From Puccinia triticina (taxonomy: Eukaryota > Basidiomycota > Pucciniomycetes > Pucciniales > Pucciniaceae): a stretch of DNA of 64,000 bases. Where the stretch lies: NCBI RefSeq assembly GCF_026914185.1, contig NC_070560.1, positions 8,237,501 through 8,301,500 on the forward strand, read 5' to 3'. The position numbers and the translations under genes were made by a program. Shown one piece after another: positions 1-11,994 of the stretch. The notes below the pieces were generated by a model, which was not told the DNA's origin, ran no database searches, and saw only the letters and a list, made by a program, of their open reading frames with translations. The first letter of the stretch is position 1; every line of letters begins with the position of its first letter.

Positions 1-8
1 GTGCTTCG

Positions 9-240
9 TGTACAAACAATGAGGGATTTATGCTGCAGGAGACACTTCCTGTACAGCTTATCTGCCTGCATATGCTGTGCTACATGTACAAAAAATGAGG
101 GAATTATGCTGCGGGAGACACTTCCTGTACAGCTTATCTACCTGCATATGCTGTACTATGCGTACAAACAATGAGGGATATATACTGCATGAGGCGCTTG
201 AGCTACACAGCACTTTCATGCATGTACTGCGCTGCATGAT
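9..240. repeat. 76-bp tandem repeat, about 2.3 copies
   Basis: The motif TACAAACAATGAGGG with its flanks recurs at about 9, 85 and 161, giving a 76-bp period. Each unit also holds CTTCCTGTACAGCTTATC and CCTGCATATGCTGT. The third copy decays after about 180. Short ORFs read through it because the repeat has few stops; I see no gene. The rest up to about 770 holds nothing I can identify. Confidence 0.75.
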
Positions 241-775
241 GTCATGTGTTGCTATGCAACCAAGCCATCTTCCATCCTCTTCCACACACTCTGCATCCAT
301 TGTCTAACCTGTTCCATTCCCAATGTTGGGGGTCAAGGCCTCTCCTCCCATCTTGCTCCATCTTCCCTTCTTCCCCCACACTGTATTACACACTCCCTCC
401 ACTATAATACCTCTGCAATGGGCTTTTGGCATTGTCACACATATGGAACACCACAACGGGCGGTTATATTCTGATCCGGTGGAAATTCCAAGAAACTCGA
501 GGAAATGGATGTTTTAGAAAAATAAAATGAGGGGGAGTATGGACGCAAAAAAGTCTGAAATTATATCAGAAGGAGGGGCAGATGCAGGCGTATCATCCAC
601 CCAAAACTTAGAAGGTTGAGTATTGTCAGAGTTGAGTTCTGGGGGTTCAAAGGAAAACACCACCAAAACCAAAATATCTCTCATGCAAGAAATGCAGATT
701 AGTCATAAGTCCCTCCGGCAAAGCCTCAGGCAGGGGAGGGACTTAGTTAAGTTCGTATGCTAACCATAGCTGTCA

Positions 776-1075
776 GTGTAGCGTAGCGCTGCGCAAATAT
801 GCTATTTTTAGTGTAGTGTTAGTGCATCTGCGCTAACGCTACGCGCACAGGGTGCAAAGCTATTTTAGGTTTTAGTGTAGCGTTAGCGCAGATAAGCGCA
901 ATTGCACTAACGCCACAATGGAGCGCGCGCTGCGCAAATGCGCTATATTTTAGCGTAGCGTTAGCGCAATTGCGCGCATCTGAGCTAACGCTACGTGCAC
1001 AGGGTGCAAAGCTATTTTAGGTTTTAGCGTAGCGTTAGTGCAGATACGCGTAATTGCACTAACCCCGCAAAAAGC
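776..1075. repeat. Palindrome-rich GCGTAGCGTTAGCGC repeat, two diverged ~150-bp units
   Basis: The block made of ACGCGCACAGGGTGCAAAGC, then TATTTTAGGTTTTAG and GCGTAGCGTTAGCGCA, occurs at about 841-915 and again at about 991-1065. Both units are built from CGCTAACGCTACG and its complement, so they can fold back on themselves. It sits about 250 bp upstream of the MCM5 start. The same kind of CGCTAACGCTAC sequence occurs at the edge of the MITE at 40802. It may be a transposon remnant, but no clean ends were found. Confidence 0.6.
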
Positions 1076-1324
1076 GCTCCGCAGCTCGCCGTGGTGTAGA
1101 CGTGAGGGAGGGACTTGTGTTAAGTTCGGCTGGCCCGCCGCCGCCGCAGACTTGTGTTACGTTCGGGGGAAGGGGACTTGAGTCTCGTCGCTCGTCACAG
1201 CGCGACGCGAAGTGGTATTTCGCGCATCTACCCCGAGTCGCGAGGTTTCCGGAGTACAACCCAAAGCAAACCACCATCACCACGAGCTGAGCAGCCTCCC
1301 CGATCGGAATAAACATACCTCAGG

Positions 1325-4312
1325 ATGCCGCCATTTGGATTTGACAGGGTAAATGCCGCTCTCACCACATGCCCTCCGAAACAACATGCCGATGTCACTC
1401 TGCTTGCTCCTTTTGTAGGGCTCGGTCAACGTCGTCCCCGTCCTCGGCTCCGTGACTGATCTCGACACCGCATCTAGTAGTGGAGCCGCACATGTCGGAG
1501 GAGTTCCGCCCTACAAGAAGATTCAAAACCTCCGAAAATTTATCCTAGATTTCAGGCTGGGTGAATGTTTCATTTACAGGTACACAACCCCTCACGCAAT
1601 TCGCTCTGTTTCCCAGTGGCCTTATTGTTCTTGTTCTAATCGCTCTTCCAACGCACCAACTCGTGCACCCGGGCTATTCTAGAGATCGGTTGCGTACCAA
1701 TTTATTAGCTAAGGTTTATGCGCTCGAAGTCGAAATGCAGCATCTGATCGTCTACGATGAAGAACTGGCCCATTCGATCTCGAACATGCCAGGAGAAGTT
1801 CTACCGTTGGTCAGTCTCAATTTTTTTAATCGGAAGCAAATTATCACTCAAAAAAAATAAGTTAATGATTGGGTGACCAGTTCGAGATTGCGGTCAGAAA
1901 AGTAGCAGAAGCGCTGGTCTCGCCGATGGCCAAATCAGGAGATTTGTATGACGACGAGGATCCTGAGATCGAATTGGCCGCTCAAGGCATCCATGATCTT
2001 CCTGATTTTCAAGTCACTCTCAGAAGTGAAGCTCGATTGATGCAATTCAGAGATCTATTGGTCAGTCAGCCTCAGTCAAGAATTGCCATGCTTTTTTGTT
2101 TGTTTGTTCGTGGATCTGATCATTCCTATGTTTTACTGGCCAAACTACATCTGTGTCCCACAGGCTCCAAACATTTCCAAACTTGTTCGGATGCCCGGAA
2201 TCGTAATTTCCGCCTCAACTTTGTCTTCTCGAGCGACGATGCTACATTTGGCATGCAAATCATGCCGACACGTACGCCGGATCGCCGTCCAAGGAGGCTT
2301 CACCGGCTTCACCCTACCGCGGGTGTGTACAGCGACGCCGATCCAGGGGGAAAAGAAAGAATGTCCTATGGACCCCTACACTATCATCCACGAGAAGTCT
2401 CGCTTCGTCGACCAACAGTCTGTCAAGCTCCAAGAAGCACCTGACATGGTCCCCGTCGGTGAGCTCCCCCGTCATATCCTGCTCTCCCTTGACCGATACC
2501 TCACCGGCAAGGTTGTCCCTGGCTCCCGGATCATCGCCACTGGGATCTACTCGACCTTCAACGGATCGGGGAAGAACCAAGGCGCAATCGCCCTGAGACA
2601 ACCCTATCTGAGGGTCGTCGGGCTCGAGCTCGATGGAGACGGTCATGGGACTAATGGCGGGCACCATCAGTTTAGTGCGGAGGAAGAGGACGAGTTCAAC
2701 AGGATGGCCAATTCGCCAGGGTTTTACCAGAGATTTGCCGAGTCGATCGCCCCTTCGATCTATGGTAACGAAGATATCAAGAAGGCGGTCGTCTGTCTCT
2801 TGATGGGCGGGTCGAAGAAGATCCTACCGGACGGGATGAGATTGCGAGGGGATATCAACGTCTTACTACTCGGAGACCCGGGAACGGCGAAGTCCCAGCT
2901 GTTGAAGTTTGTCGAGAAAGTCTCCCCAATCTCAGTTTACACCTCCGGGAAGGGTTCCTCGGCCGCCGGACTGACGGCCTCGGTTCAACGAGACCCTCAG
3001 TCGCGCGAGTTCTATCTCGAGGGGGGCGCCATGGTCCTCGCCGATGGCGGCGTGGTCTGTATCGACGAGTTTGACAAGATGAGAGACGAGGACCGGGTGG
3101 CAATCCACGAGGCTATGGAGCAACAGACCATTTCCATCGCCAAGGCCGGCATCACCACCATCCTCAACTCCAGAACTAGCGTCCTCGCCGCTGCCAACCC
3201 GGTCTTTGGGCGGTATGACGATATGAAAAGCCCCGGAGAAGTAAGCCCTATTCTCTCTTCTGATTCATCCCATAACCAGCATAACTCTGATCTTGACCCT
3301 CTTTCTATCTCTCCAGAACATTGACTTTCAAACAACGATTCTATCAAGATTTGATATGATTTTCATCGTTAAAGATGAGCATGACGAGTTGCGAGACAGG
3401 GTGTGCATGCCTGTTGTAAAGGTTTTCGAGCTTCCCAGTTTTATTGATTACCCTGCATATATTGCAGACTATCGCGCGGCACGTCATGGATTTACATATG
3501 AATCGGCCTGTAGAAGCACAGCAGACCGGAGAGATCGATTTACAGAAGATGAAACGATTTATAACATACGCCCGAACGTAAGAGACGCCGATCGACGCTC
3601 CAGAAGCTCTACAGAACATTAATCCCACATGTTACTAACCATCACCCCTTTTGTCTTAGTCGTTGCTCCCCCCGACTCTCGACTGAGGCGGCTGAGGAAC
3701 TCAGCTCGCATTTTGTTTCGTTGAGGAAACAGGTCCAACAAGTCGAGCGAGACAACAACGAGCGGTCTTCGATCCCGATCACGATCAGGCCAGTCGCAGA
3801 TCTTTTGCATTAAACACGAAGCGAGGGTAGAAAGAGCTGACCGTGGATGCTAAAACAACACATAGGCAGTTAGAGGCGATCATCCGGATCTCCGAGTCGA
3901 TCGCCAAGCTGAGTCTGTCGCGTCGGGTAGAAGTGTACCATGTAGAAGAGTCGATCCGCCTTTTCAAGTATTCGACAATGGATGCCGTCCAGGCGGGAAA
4001 CATCGAGGGGATCACCAAGGGAGAGTTACAGGAGGAGATCGCCAAGGTCGAGACCGACATCCGACGGCGGCTGCCCATCGGTTGGAGTACCTCCTATAGC
4101 TCGCTCCTCAACGAGTTCGTCAACCAGCAAGGATACAGCGCTCATGCCTTGGAACGGTGCTTGTATATCCTCGAGAGGAGAGAGGTCATCAGGTCCGCGT
4201 CTACTCTTTGATCTCTTTCCCTTCCCCTTTGTCGCTCATCTTGTCTTTTTTTCTCTTCTGGAAAATTAGGTTCACCGGCCAGAAACGCACCGTCCAAAGG
4301 ATCGGAGCTTAG
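1325..4312 (+). CDS. MCM5: DNA replication licensing factor MCM5 (MCM2-7 helicase subunit)
   Basis: Subunit of the nuclear MCM2-7 replicative helicase, loaded at origins and activated in S phase. Ten exons rebuilt here: 1325-1348, 1419-1579, 1683-1809, 1881-2060, 2164-3240, 3317-3400, 3468-3577, 3660-3788, 3866-4192, 4270-4312; total 2262 nt, 753 aa, close to the yeast protein in length and in phase throughout. Visible motifs are an N-terminal GFDR segment as in yeast Mcm5, a CxxC zinc-finger half (CKSC), MCM-box Walker A GDPGTAKS (about aa 401), Walker B CIDEFDKM (about 463), the SRFD arginine finger (about 533), and a C-terminal winged-helix region ending VQRIGA. The start at 1325 was chosen because its 8-codon exon splices in phase and restores the conserved N terminus. 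Oddity: the intron before QLEAIIR (3789-3865) needs a GC-AG splice; a GT alternative (3793-3869) would change the invariant Q to P. The gene looks intact. Confidence 0.95.
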
Positions 4313-6583
4313 AGGCTCTCTATGCCACACTTGGAACATGAACGTACACAAACTGACATTAAGATGGTGGGACGTCTTACTCTTCTTTCCTTCTTTTTAC
4401 CTGCTGCACAAAATTTGTCTTTCTCTTAGTTTTTTCAACTTACATGATCTCCTTTTTCGAAGTATTGTCTTACCACACTTTTTTTAATCTTGTTCAATGA
4501 CGGAGTGCACTGTTTAGATATTATATATTGCTATCATCAAATATCTTGGCATACAGAGCGATCACCACAGAGTTTTGAGAACAATTTTTCCTTTTTGTTG
4601 CATGAAAGGAATCTGGGGCAGCTACTGTGGAGGTCTCTTGTGCCACTGCGTCAGTGAGATCCTTTCTGAGGCTGTCTTGCCATGCTAATCTAGCATTCCA
4701 GCCTTTTCCTTGCAGGCATAATGTTTTATTATTAGAGCTATGTATTGAGGTCATGATAAGCTTTCACTTTTTTGTAGTCATCTGAATTTCCATGCTTCTC
4801 TGCTTTTTATGACATGCATAAAGTGGTTTGGATATGCCCAAAAGGGGTTTGATTCTGTAATAGCTTGCAAACCCTAAGAAACTTTGCATTTCTTTCATCT
4901 TCTGGCGGGAGGGATGGGATTTCCTGTTGGTGATACTGGGAGTGTAGTGGCCTTGTTCTGGTGATCCTGGGTTGTCTGGAGGTGTGGTTCTGGTCTACTG
5001 AAGTCTGTGGGTCCTCCTCAGGCAGATCCTGACTTCAAAAATTTTCAGAGTTTGCTTACATAATTACATATGTACAAGTGGTTGGCACGCCTGGTAGCGC
5101 TGCCATGTCACAACTGCGCATGCACGCCATAACTCAAGAACTCAGGGAAGGAGTAGAGTTACAAAGAATTGGTGAGTTATAACTAGGGTTAAATTTGAAT
5201 GAGGAAACAGAATCTGAAGTCAAAACAAAAATAACTTTTAAGATGAAAAAGATATAAGAGGATTTAGGTGTAAAGGAGTAGAAAAGGCAGACTTTAGGCT
5301 AACTATGTTGGCTCTAAGGCTGACAGAGGCCCAGCCCATGATTTTTCACCCCCTTCTATGTGCGTACATCAGGGTGACAGTAGACCCTAAAAATACCCAG
5401 TTGTTGTATTCTTTCTTGATAAAGGATGCAACAAAGGATGACAGGCTTGGTAATGAGAAAACTGTTGTGACATGTATTTAGTACTTGACAGCGTTAACTG
5501 TCACAGATATTTTTTAGATAGTTTTATTCTGATTTTATTACACTGTAATAAAATCATCATTCCTGCAAGCTACCACTCCAACAAAAACTAAGGGTAAAAA
5601 GGGAAGGAGAGAGCACTCCTCTTGGAAATGGGTCTCCCACAGAACTACTGTAACTGAGACTATCTAGGGTCTAGACTGGAGGAATTTCCATTGTGGTGAT
5701 CAATTCTGGCACACATGTAAAATTGACCATAGAGCAATCGGTGCAGAGTGCAGAGAACACAGAACGGAGTGAAGCGGAGTGCACAACTGAAGGCGGCAAG
5801 GTGGTGGTGTGTAGAGCTCAACGGTGGAATAGAGATGGCACTTGGCACCCGCCGGCGAAAAGTTGAAAAATCAATCAACTTCATGAGCATTTGAATAATA
5901 TGAATTGAACCCCAAGAAATACAATTAACAAACAGTTCAAATTGAATTAGGATTTGATTTCAGCCATTGTGCCTTAGTTTCAACTAAGTTCTAGATGACT
6001 TCTGCATAAATTCTAGGTGATTTAGATTAATTCAGGATCAGTTACAGATCAGTTATGGATGAGTTCCAGATAGAGAATTTCAACCAGTACCTGGAACCCA
6101 CAGGTGGTGACGGATGCCTGATTTTTTGGAAAAATTGATGTGGTACCTGGGTACCACCCCCAAGTACCGCTTTCCCCTGCTGTTTTAATTGAGTAACCCT
6201 TGGCCCACTTTGAACTGACCTCAATGACTGACAATAGACCAGCAATCAGCCAGGACAGTCCTGGTGCAATCATTGAGGGAAGTAACAACTCCCCTCAATG
6301 ACAAGTGTGTGCTTTCTGTTGGGGGAGTACCCTCAATGACCATGACCAACCTGTTTGATGACCAGAACAGGTCAGTCATCAATGTTCTGGTCATCAAGAG
6401 GTTCCCCCCTTGATGACAGACCTGTTCTGGTTGTAAAGGAGAGAATATCTTGATAACTCATCCATTCCGGTCATCAAGGACAACCCTTGATGACCTGTTT
6501 GCTGAAAAAAAGCCAGTGGATACCACTGGTACCGGCCCAAAAGACCTGTGGTACCCGCCAGACAGTGCCAGATGTGGTGGCGG
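4313..6583. other. Intergenic, no gene seen; degraded transposon sequence
   Basis: I see no convincing coding sequence after the MCM5 stop. Positions about 5850-6060 (TTCAAATTGAATTAGG region with repeated GATGAGTTCC/CAGATCAGTT phrases) resemble, inverted, the subterminal part of the TIR element at about 26690-26890, so this is probably a fragment of that family. Positions 6300-6500 hold alternating TCATCAAGG/CCTTGATGA hairpins like those in the large satellite cores further right. A short palindrome around TTTTATTACACTGTAATAAAA lies near 5531-5551. Confidence 0.5.
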
Positions 6584-6668
6584 TGTAAGACTCAAAAGTG
6601 GTTGTGAAACCCTTTTGCTGAATAGTGAAGGGTATGATGGAGGTGCAAAAATCTGCCCTTCTGCTATC

Positions 6669-7147
6669 AACACTGGGTCAATAAAATTCAATACAATATT
6701 GGGCCCAACTTTGTATTGAATTGATTGCCGTTACCTCAATGAGCCGTTACCGTTAGCAGTAACGGGCTTTTCTGCGGCCACTCTCTATTGTAACAAGGGT
6801 TTTTTCTTCTTTTTTTTCCTTTGAATTTGAGTATTGCAACACTTTATAATGTGTGGCAGCGTCCAGTAGCATATATTATCCCAACACCCCTGCTACATAT
6901 CTAAAGTAGCAACAAGATAGGGGCAAAACATCTTGATGTACAAATTTTTTGTTACCAGTAACAAGTAGCAAGACCATAACATAATCTAAATAACAATTGT
7001 ATATTGTAACGGCCCCCAAAAAGAAAATGGAGAATATTTTACTAGCGGTAGCGCACTGCTGTTACTGGTAACGGTTATGGTAACACATCAAAAATTGATA
7101 CATTACAGGTAAGATGCTGTTACTGGCATCATACCGGCCCAGTGTTG
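6669..7147. mobile_element. hAT-type MITE, 479 bp, inserted in repeat R1
   Basis: Ends are AACACTGGGTC and GGCCCAGTGTTG (inverted). The flanks are CTGCTATC at 6661-6668 and again at 7148-7155, a 7-8 bp target-site duplication of the size hAT transposases make. The repeat-R1 copy at 60640-60660 shows the uninterrupted site (TATGCTATCAG), which confirms the insertion. The interior is rich in GTTACTGGTAACGG palindromes and has no ORF, so the element must be mobilised in trans. Confidence 0.8.
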
Positions 7148-7244
7148 CTGCTATCAGATAACAAAACCCACCAAGGTAAGCTTGGCAAGTTTTAATCAAG
7201 TGATAGGTCTAGTCTAGTTCCAGATGAAGTTGTTTGATGACAGT

Positions 7245-7960
7245 CCATTCCTTGCAACTGCCGTGACTAAGCCCCTCAGGGACTTAGTAGGCGGGAGAGG
7301 GATAAGCTCTGTGCCCTCAGAGAGGGCTATGGAAGCTCTCCCTCATCTCATTTCTCTTCTTTACATTTTCGAGCAAGCGCGGCAGCGTAGGCCTCTAGCA
7401 CCCGCTCTAGGCCGGCACAAGCGCCCGTTAGGGTAGCTTCAAGCCAGCCGTGTGTGGGTTGGGGGGGGCTTTCCACCCCGTGTCCCCCGAGCCGCTGGAG
7501 ACGCTCCAGAATTCATTCTGGGCTTCGGAGGCTCGAGAGGAGGGAAAACCCCCCGGAGCAGAAGAAAAAAGACGCGAGTGGGGGATCAGTGCTAGACCCA
7601 TTTCGTGGATGCAGAAGGCTGGAGCTGGGGGGCAAACTCATGCGGAGAAACTGCCTGTTTATAAGCTGCCCAGCACCCTTCCTCATTGGGGCTAGGCCTT
7701 GGTACACACTAAACTGACACGCGTAACTGGAGCGGTATCCAGGTTACCTTTGTGCATGTGGCGGAGGCGCCAGGAGAAGGCTAAGGGCTTGTTCCCTAGC
7801 CTACCCGTGGCGGACTTCTTCTGGGTAGAAAAAGCCTTGCATAGGTGTTGGAAGGAGGGGTGGGAGCCACCCCGTCTTCCTGTGGCTTTCTCCTTCTTAC
7901 AGGAAGGAAGGCGGACCATCTGACGTGTCCCAAGGCCTGTCACTAGGGTTGATTGTTGAA
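7245..7960. other. GC-rich stretch, no supported gene
   Basis: A locally GC-rich insert inside repeat R1 copy A. Several ORFs of 60-90 codons overlap on both strands, but none has a recognisable domain, splice structure or homologue. It includes the phrase CTCAGGGACTTAGTAGG, echoing AGGGACTTAGTTAAG at about 738 and its inverse near 18911, so it may belong to another repeat family. Confidence 0.35.
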
Positions 7961-7980
7961 ATTACTCAGGTGAAAAGAAT

Positions 7981-8055
7981 TGTGTGTTGTGGGATTTGAA
8001 CCCACAACCTTCTACATTCATGAGAGCTGCTCTTATACCACTGAGCTAAACACAC
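7981..8055 (-). tRNA. tRNA-like sequence, anticodon arm degenerate
   Basis: On the minus strand there is a perfect 7-bp acceptor (GTGTGTT with AACACAC), a D stem GCTC/GAGC with A-box TAGCTCAGTGGT, and a perfect T arm (GTGGG / TTCAAAT / CCCAC) with B-box GGTTCAAATCC, in 75 nt with discriminator A. The anticodon stem pairs poorly (GCTCT against GTAGA), so no anticodon can be assigned safely; CAT is possible. It is either a decayed tRNA gene or the head of a tRNA-derived SINE. Confidence 0.5.
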
Positions 8056-8960
8056 AGTTGGTCTTACTGGTGATTTTTGGATATTAGATCACATAGCTTG
8101 GCCCCTCAAATGGAGCTTGAAGCATATATTCCAACATTGATCCCATGGACCACAGGACCTCGCTGCGCTGCGCTCCGGTTCCCTACCAGTATGTGAAAGA
8201 TTTGAGAGTTTATGATGAGTGAATAGGGTGAAAGTTGACTTGATGATTCCGGTGGGGATTGAACACAGGTCCTCAAAGGGGTGATATATAAATTTGAGAA
8301 GAGTAACTAGGCTCTTAAGGGTATATGTCTCAGTTGGGAGTTGGATCAAGAACGGGGTAACTTGTGACAGGCATGTGATATGTCAACCAAGAGATATGAG
8401 AGTATGAGAATATGAGAGTGAGTTCAGTTGTTATTGCAGGTTTGAGGGATGATATGGTATGTTATAAAGTGTAAGGTTTGTAATGATGGCTCATGGTTGG
8501 TATCTGTATAACTGATGGGTACTGAGCTGAGGGAAAAACAACTGGGGGGAGAGAGCTCCTTATGTAGACAAATGTGAGGGATTTTAGCTACAAGGGGGAC
8601 CCTGGATGAGGGATTTTAGCTGGTGGGCTGCGTAAAAGTGGTGTCAGAAGATACTAAATACAGGCAAAAAGTGGGGTGAGAAATGAAAGATGATGTCATA
8701 CTAATGCAAGGAGTGCATAAACAAAGCGGGGAAATGTCAAATACAGGGGTACCTTATGTGGGTGCATGAATTGAAGGGTGAAAGACTAATACAAGGATTG
8801 TAGAAATTCTTAGATTTATGCGGTGGCTGTAGTTTGTGAGTCTGTTGAGTGAGGCTACCAGAGTTATAAAGATAATTGTATGTGTGTAATAATAAGATGA
8901 TGATATTTATGTATGATAAAAAGTGAATGAAAAATGAAAATACAAGCTTGGCTGTCTACA

Positions 8961-9651
8961 CAGTCCTATTTATATTAGTGCCCACCACTGGTGGGTGTGC
9001 ACAAGTCCGTGCGGTCCTCCTCTCCTATCAAAACATTGGAGAATGCTTGCTTTCTCTGTGCGATTCACCCTTTGCATTTTATACTTTCCAAATTTAACTC
9101 CTCTTCTCTTACACACAGTGCACTCTGCTAACTTCACTTTTCATTTACGTGCACTCAATCACACTGCTGCTTTCACCTTGTGTGCTATCTCTTGCGCATT
9201 TGAGTCTATAAGCTTGGCTAGTTCCTTACTGGAGCTCTTATTATGTCGGAGATCTTTTCTTCTGTTGTTTTGCTTTTGTCAATAGCTCATGGCTATTCAG
9301 ACATGCTCCGCATGCTCCAAAGCTTGCATCTTGGGTGATTGGGGGTCATATATGTCCAGTTTGGAGGCTTGGATGACACTGGATCCTTGTGACATGTTCT
9401 GTGAAACATCTCGAGATGATCAAGTTAAGAGCATACATAGGCTTGCTGATTTTTTTTTCTCAACAGAAATGGGTTCAGAAGAATGCATACAGCTGCAAGG
9501 TGTGCATAAATGAAGCGGGGAAATGTCAAATACAGAAGAAACGGGGTTGGTCCTCTGCATATGCAGTGGAGATAAGTAGGATAGAAAATAATATGTAATT
9601 GGCTGGTACTGGTTATGTGTATACCTTGGAAAGGTGACCTGAGGGGCAGTA
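8961..9651. other. Intergenic, no gene seen
   Basis: Between repeat R1 copy A and the TIR element at 9652 I see only low-complexity pyrimidine-rich and AT-rich DNA. A 96-codon ORF at 8995-9285 has no recognisable feature apart from hydrophobic stretches. The phrase TGCATAAA(C/T)(G/A)AAGCGGGGAAATGTCAAATACAG-like occurs at about 8715 and again at about 9505, a short dispersed duplication. Confidence 0.4.
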
Positions 9652-10748
9652 CACCAGGGGAGATATGTTCCCACTCCCCAGGGAGTGCCTTACCGTAACT
9701 TTTTTCCATAACTGTGCTGGAGGCCTTTGGTAAAGAAATATTGAATAGGTATGAACAAGACTGGAACTCCGCTTGAAATCAGTTTGAAATCATCCTGAAA
9801 TAAACCATAACTTGCCAAGGAATAATCCAGAACTCATCTGGAATTCATCCAGAACTCATCCAAAATATAGGCCTTTCTTGGCTCCATGACCAGTGTGTCC
9901 TTTTCATGGGGATGTGAAAGGCGCAGTATTTCATATTGTCCCCCTCATGTACTCGCGTACATCAGGGGAACAATTGGTGTCTCAACACAAAGTTTTTACT
10001 TTTCATGTGTCTGTGAAAGGCTCATAGTGTGATATTTCCACCTCAATTTACGCGCGTACATTAGGGTGACTATTAGCAAAGTGCAAAAAAGTTCACTTGC
10101 ATGTGCACATGTGGATTTTGAAAAGCAAAAAAAAACAAAAAACACAAAATCATTTTTGTGAAGAGGCCAGGATATGTGGCCAAACTGGGGTGGCACTGCA
10201 ATCCAACCTTGACTTACCTCAGACTTTCACCCCAAAACAATAGTTTATCACCATTTTTTTAGCCAAATTTAAATTAATTACAGCATTTCCAAGAAAATGG
10301 GTTTCACTAATTTTACTGCAACATTACCACATTCCAAAACTCTAAACCCAATAATACCAAGTTGACTTTTACTTTAATTTTGTACATGAGGGCATATAAT
10401 GTGAATTACAAGAAACTCATTTTTTTTACAGGAATTACATTCAAGAATGGCAATTTTGCTTTCCTATCCTTTGACATCATCAAACAGGAGCAATTGATGA
10501 GTTGGACTTGGGTGAAATATCATTTCATCATATTTTTTCCTCTAGTTGTACCTAGAAAACAAAAGAATTCTACACAACATTGTGTTGACTCCCAAATCAA
10601 TTATGACTGACTTTTGAATCACTTCTACATCCACTTCAATTCATTTAGGGATGAGTTACTGATGCACATCAGGCACACATCTGACCAAAACTCACATCAA
10701 ATTCAGCTCTGGCAATCCCTGGGGAGTGGGAACATATCTCCCCTGGTG
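9652..10748. mobile_element. Non-autonomous TIR element (CACCAGGGG family), 1097 bp
   Basis: A TIR of about 36 bp starts CACCAGGGGAGATATG at 9652 and ends CATATCTCCCCTGGTG at 10748. Subterminal DNA is rich in repeated ACTCATC/GATGAG phrases, and the middle holds two TACGCGCGTACAT-type palindromes. A second member with the same TIR core spans 26610-35425 once its inserts are removed. Flanking trinucleotides here are GTA and TTA (imperfect duplication); the second copy has a clean TAT. No transposase is encoded. The 3-bp duplication with CAC ends would fit a CACTA or Harbinger-like relative. Confidence 0.7.
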
Positions 10749-11039
10749 TTAATAGGTTGATGACTGGGGCTGGCTGTGTCCATGAGGGTCCAAGAGGGTG
10801 TAACTTCCAATCCAGTGGGGTTCTGGTGACACTTCCAGTGATGACTAGGGGTAAAATTGGCTGTAGAATCCATTTCTGATCAGGTTAAAGATGACACTTG
10901 ATACCTGGGTACCCGCCACAGGTGTGGGTACCTCCCCAAAAAAACCGCTAATTCTCAGCACCCGCACCCGCACTGGCACCCCTCTGAGGAGCAGGAAGCA
11001 GGTACCTGGGTACCTGCGGTTGTGGAGATTTTTTGTGGC

Positions 11040-11330
11040 TAAGTAAGCAAGGAAGCCTTCTCGGCCAGTTGGTGTATGTATACCACCCCGCCGAGAGGAA
11101 GCCCTCTTGGCGAGCTGGTGTGCGTGTTCCAGCCAGCCGAGAGGAAGCCCTCTCAGCGAGCTGGTATATGTATACCAGCCAACAAAGAGGAAGCCCTCTT
11201 GACGATCTGGCGTGAAGACCTCTCGGCGAGCTGGCGTATTTATACTAGCCAGCCAAGAGGAAGCCCTCTTGGCGAGCTGGTGTATGTATACCAGCCAGCC
11301 AAGAGGAAGCCATCTTGGCAAGTGTCACAC
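11040..11330. repeat. Minisatellite block 1, ~50-bp hairpin units
   Basis: About six units of the form GCGAGCTGGTGTATGTATAC, CAGCCAGCCAAGAGGAAGCC, CTCTTG. Each unit contains CAAGAGG and CCTCTTG, so single units can form stems. ORFs across it encode a repeated LVYVYQPA-type peptide in one direction, but this is a by-product of a period lacking stops. Confidence 0.8.
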
Positions 11331-11994
11331 AGCGCTTGGTACAGGCAGGCGGGTGGGCACTTTGAAGAAGGAAGAGAAGTATTGATGGAAGATCACTAAC
11401 AGCGAAGGTTGGGGCTGAGTTTGAAGTAGTCTCTACTTCGGAGGATTTAAGCTTTGGATAACTTGAGTTTCTTTAAGTAAGAACACTAGAAGGGGCTCAA
11501 AGTGACAAAGTTTTGCAGAAGGCAGATTTCAAGGTGCTGAGAACAATAATCTTATTTTTATGAGGGAGGAAGAGATCATACAACCGGCGGCAGTACATAT
11601 AGGAGACACGCGCACAAGTGGGTAAGGCATAATGAAAACAAAGAAGATGGCATAATGTATTTTAATGACAACGGTGCCTGTTAAGTCCTGCGAGTTTAGA
11701 TGAGTATGGGCTGCTAACTAATCAAGAGCAAAGGAAGGGTTATTTGCTACAAGATTATGCGCCAAGAGATTAGGCAACAAAGCTATGAAATCTCGAACTT
11801 GACTAGAACCGGAAAGAGATAGTTGAGACTTGATCCTATCTTCCAATCCCAATCGCACTGATTTGGGTACGTGACTAGTTGCAATTGCTGGCTTGATTTG
11901 AAGATGTTTCAAATTTGGTGATTGGGGATGTTGTGCGAATGAACAAGGAATGTTATTGGCCAGCACACTTGAAGGAATCCATTCTGTTGTATGA

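Larger units (their letters stand above)
6584..8960. mobile_element. Unclassified dispersed repeat R1, copy A (split by insertions)
   Basis: Starts TGTAAGACTCAAAAGTG and matches the copy at 60561-61200 in several blocks: the CCTTTTGCTGAAT/GGAGGTGCAAA segment (6600-6660 against 60585-60640), the ACCCACCAAG...CTTGGCAAGTTTTAAT segment (7165-7240 against 60655-60731), and GAGAGAGCTCCTT with TGAGGGATTTTAGCTGG (8540-8620 against 60840-60940). No ORF is credible. Copy A is interrupted by the MITE at 6669-7147 and by about 1.1 kb of unrelated GC-rich sequence (7245-8350). The element class is unknown. Confidence 0.6.
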
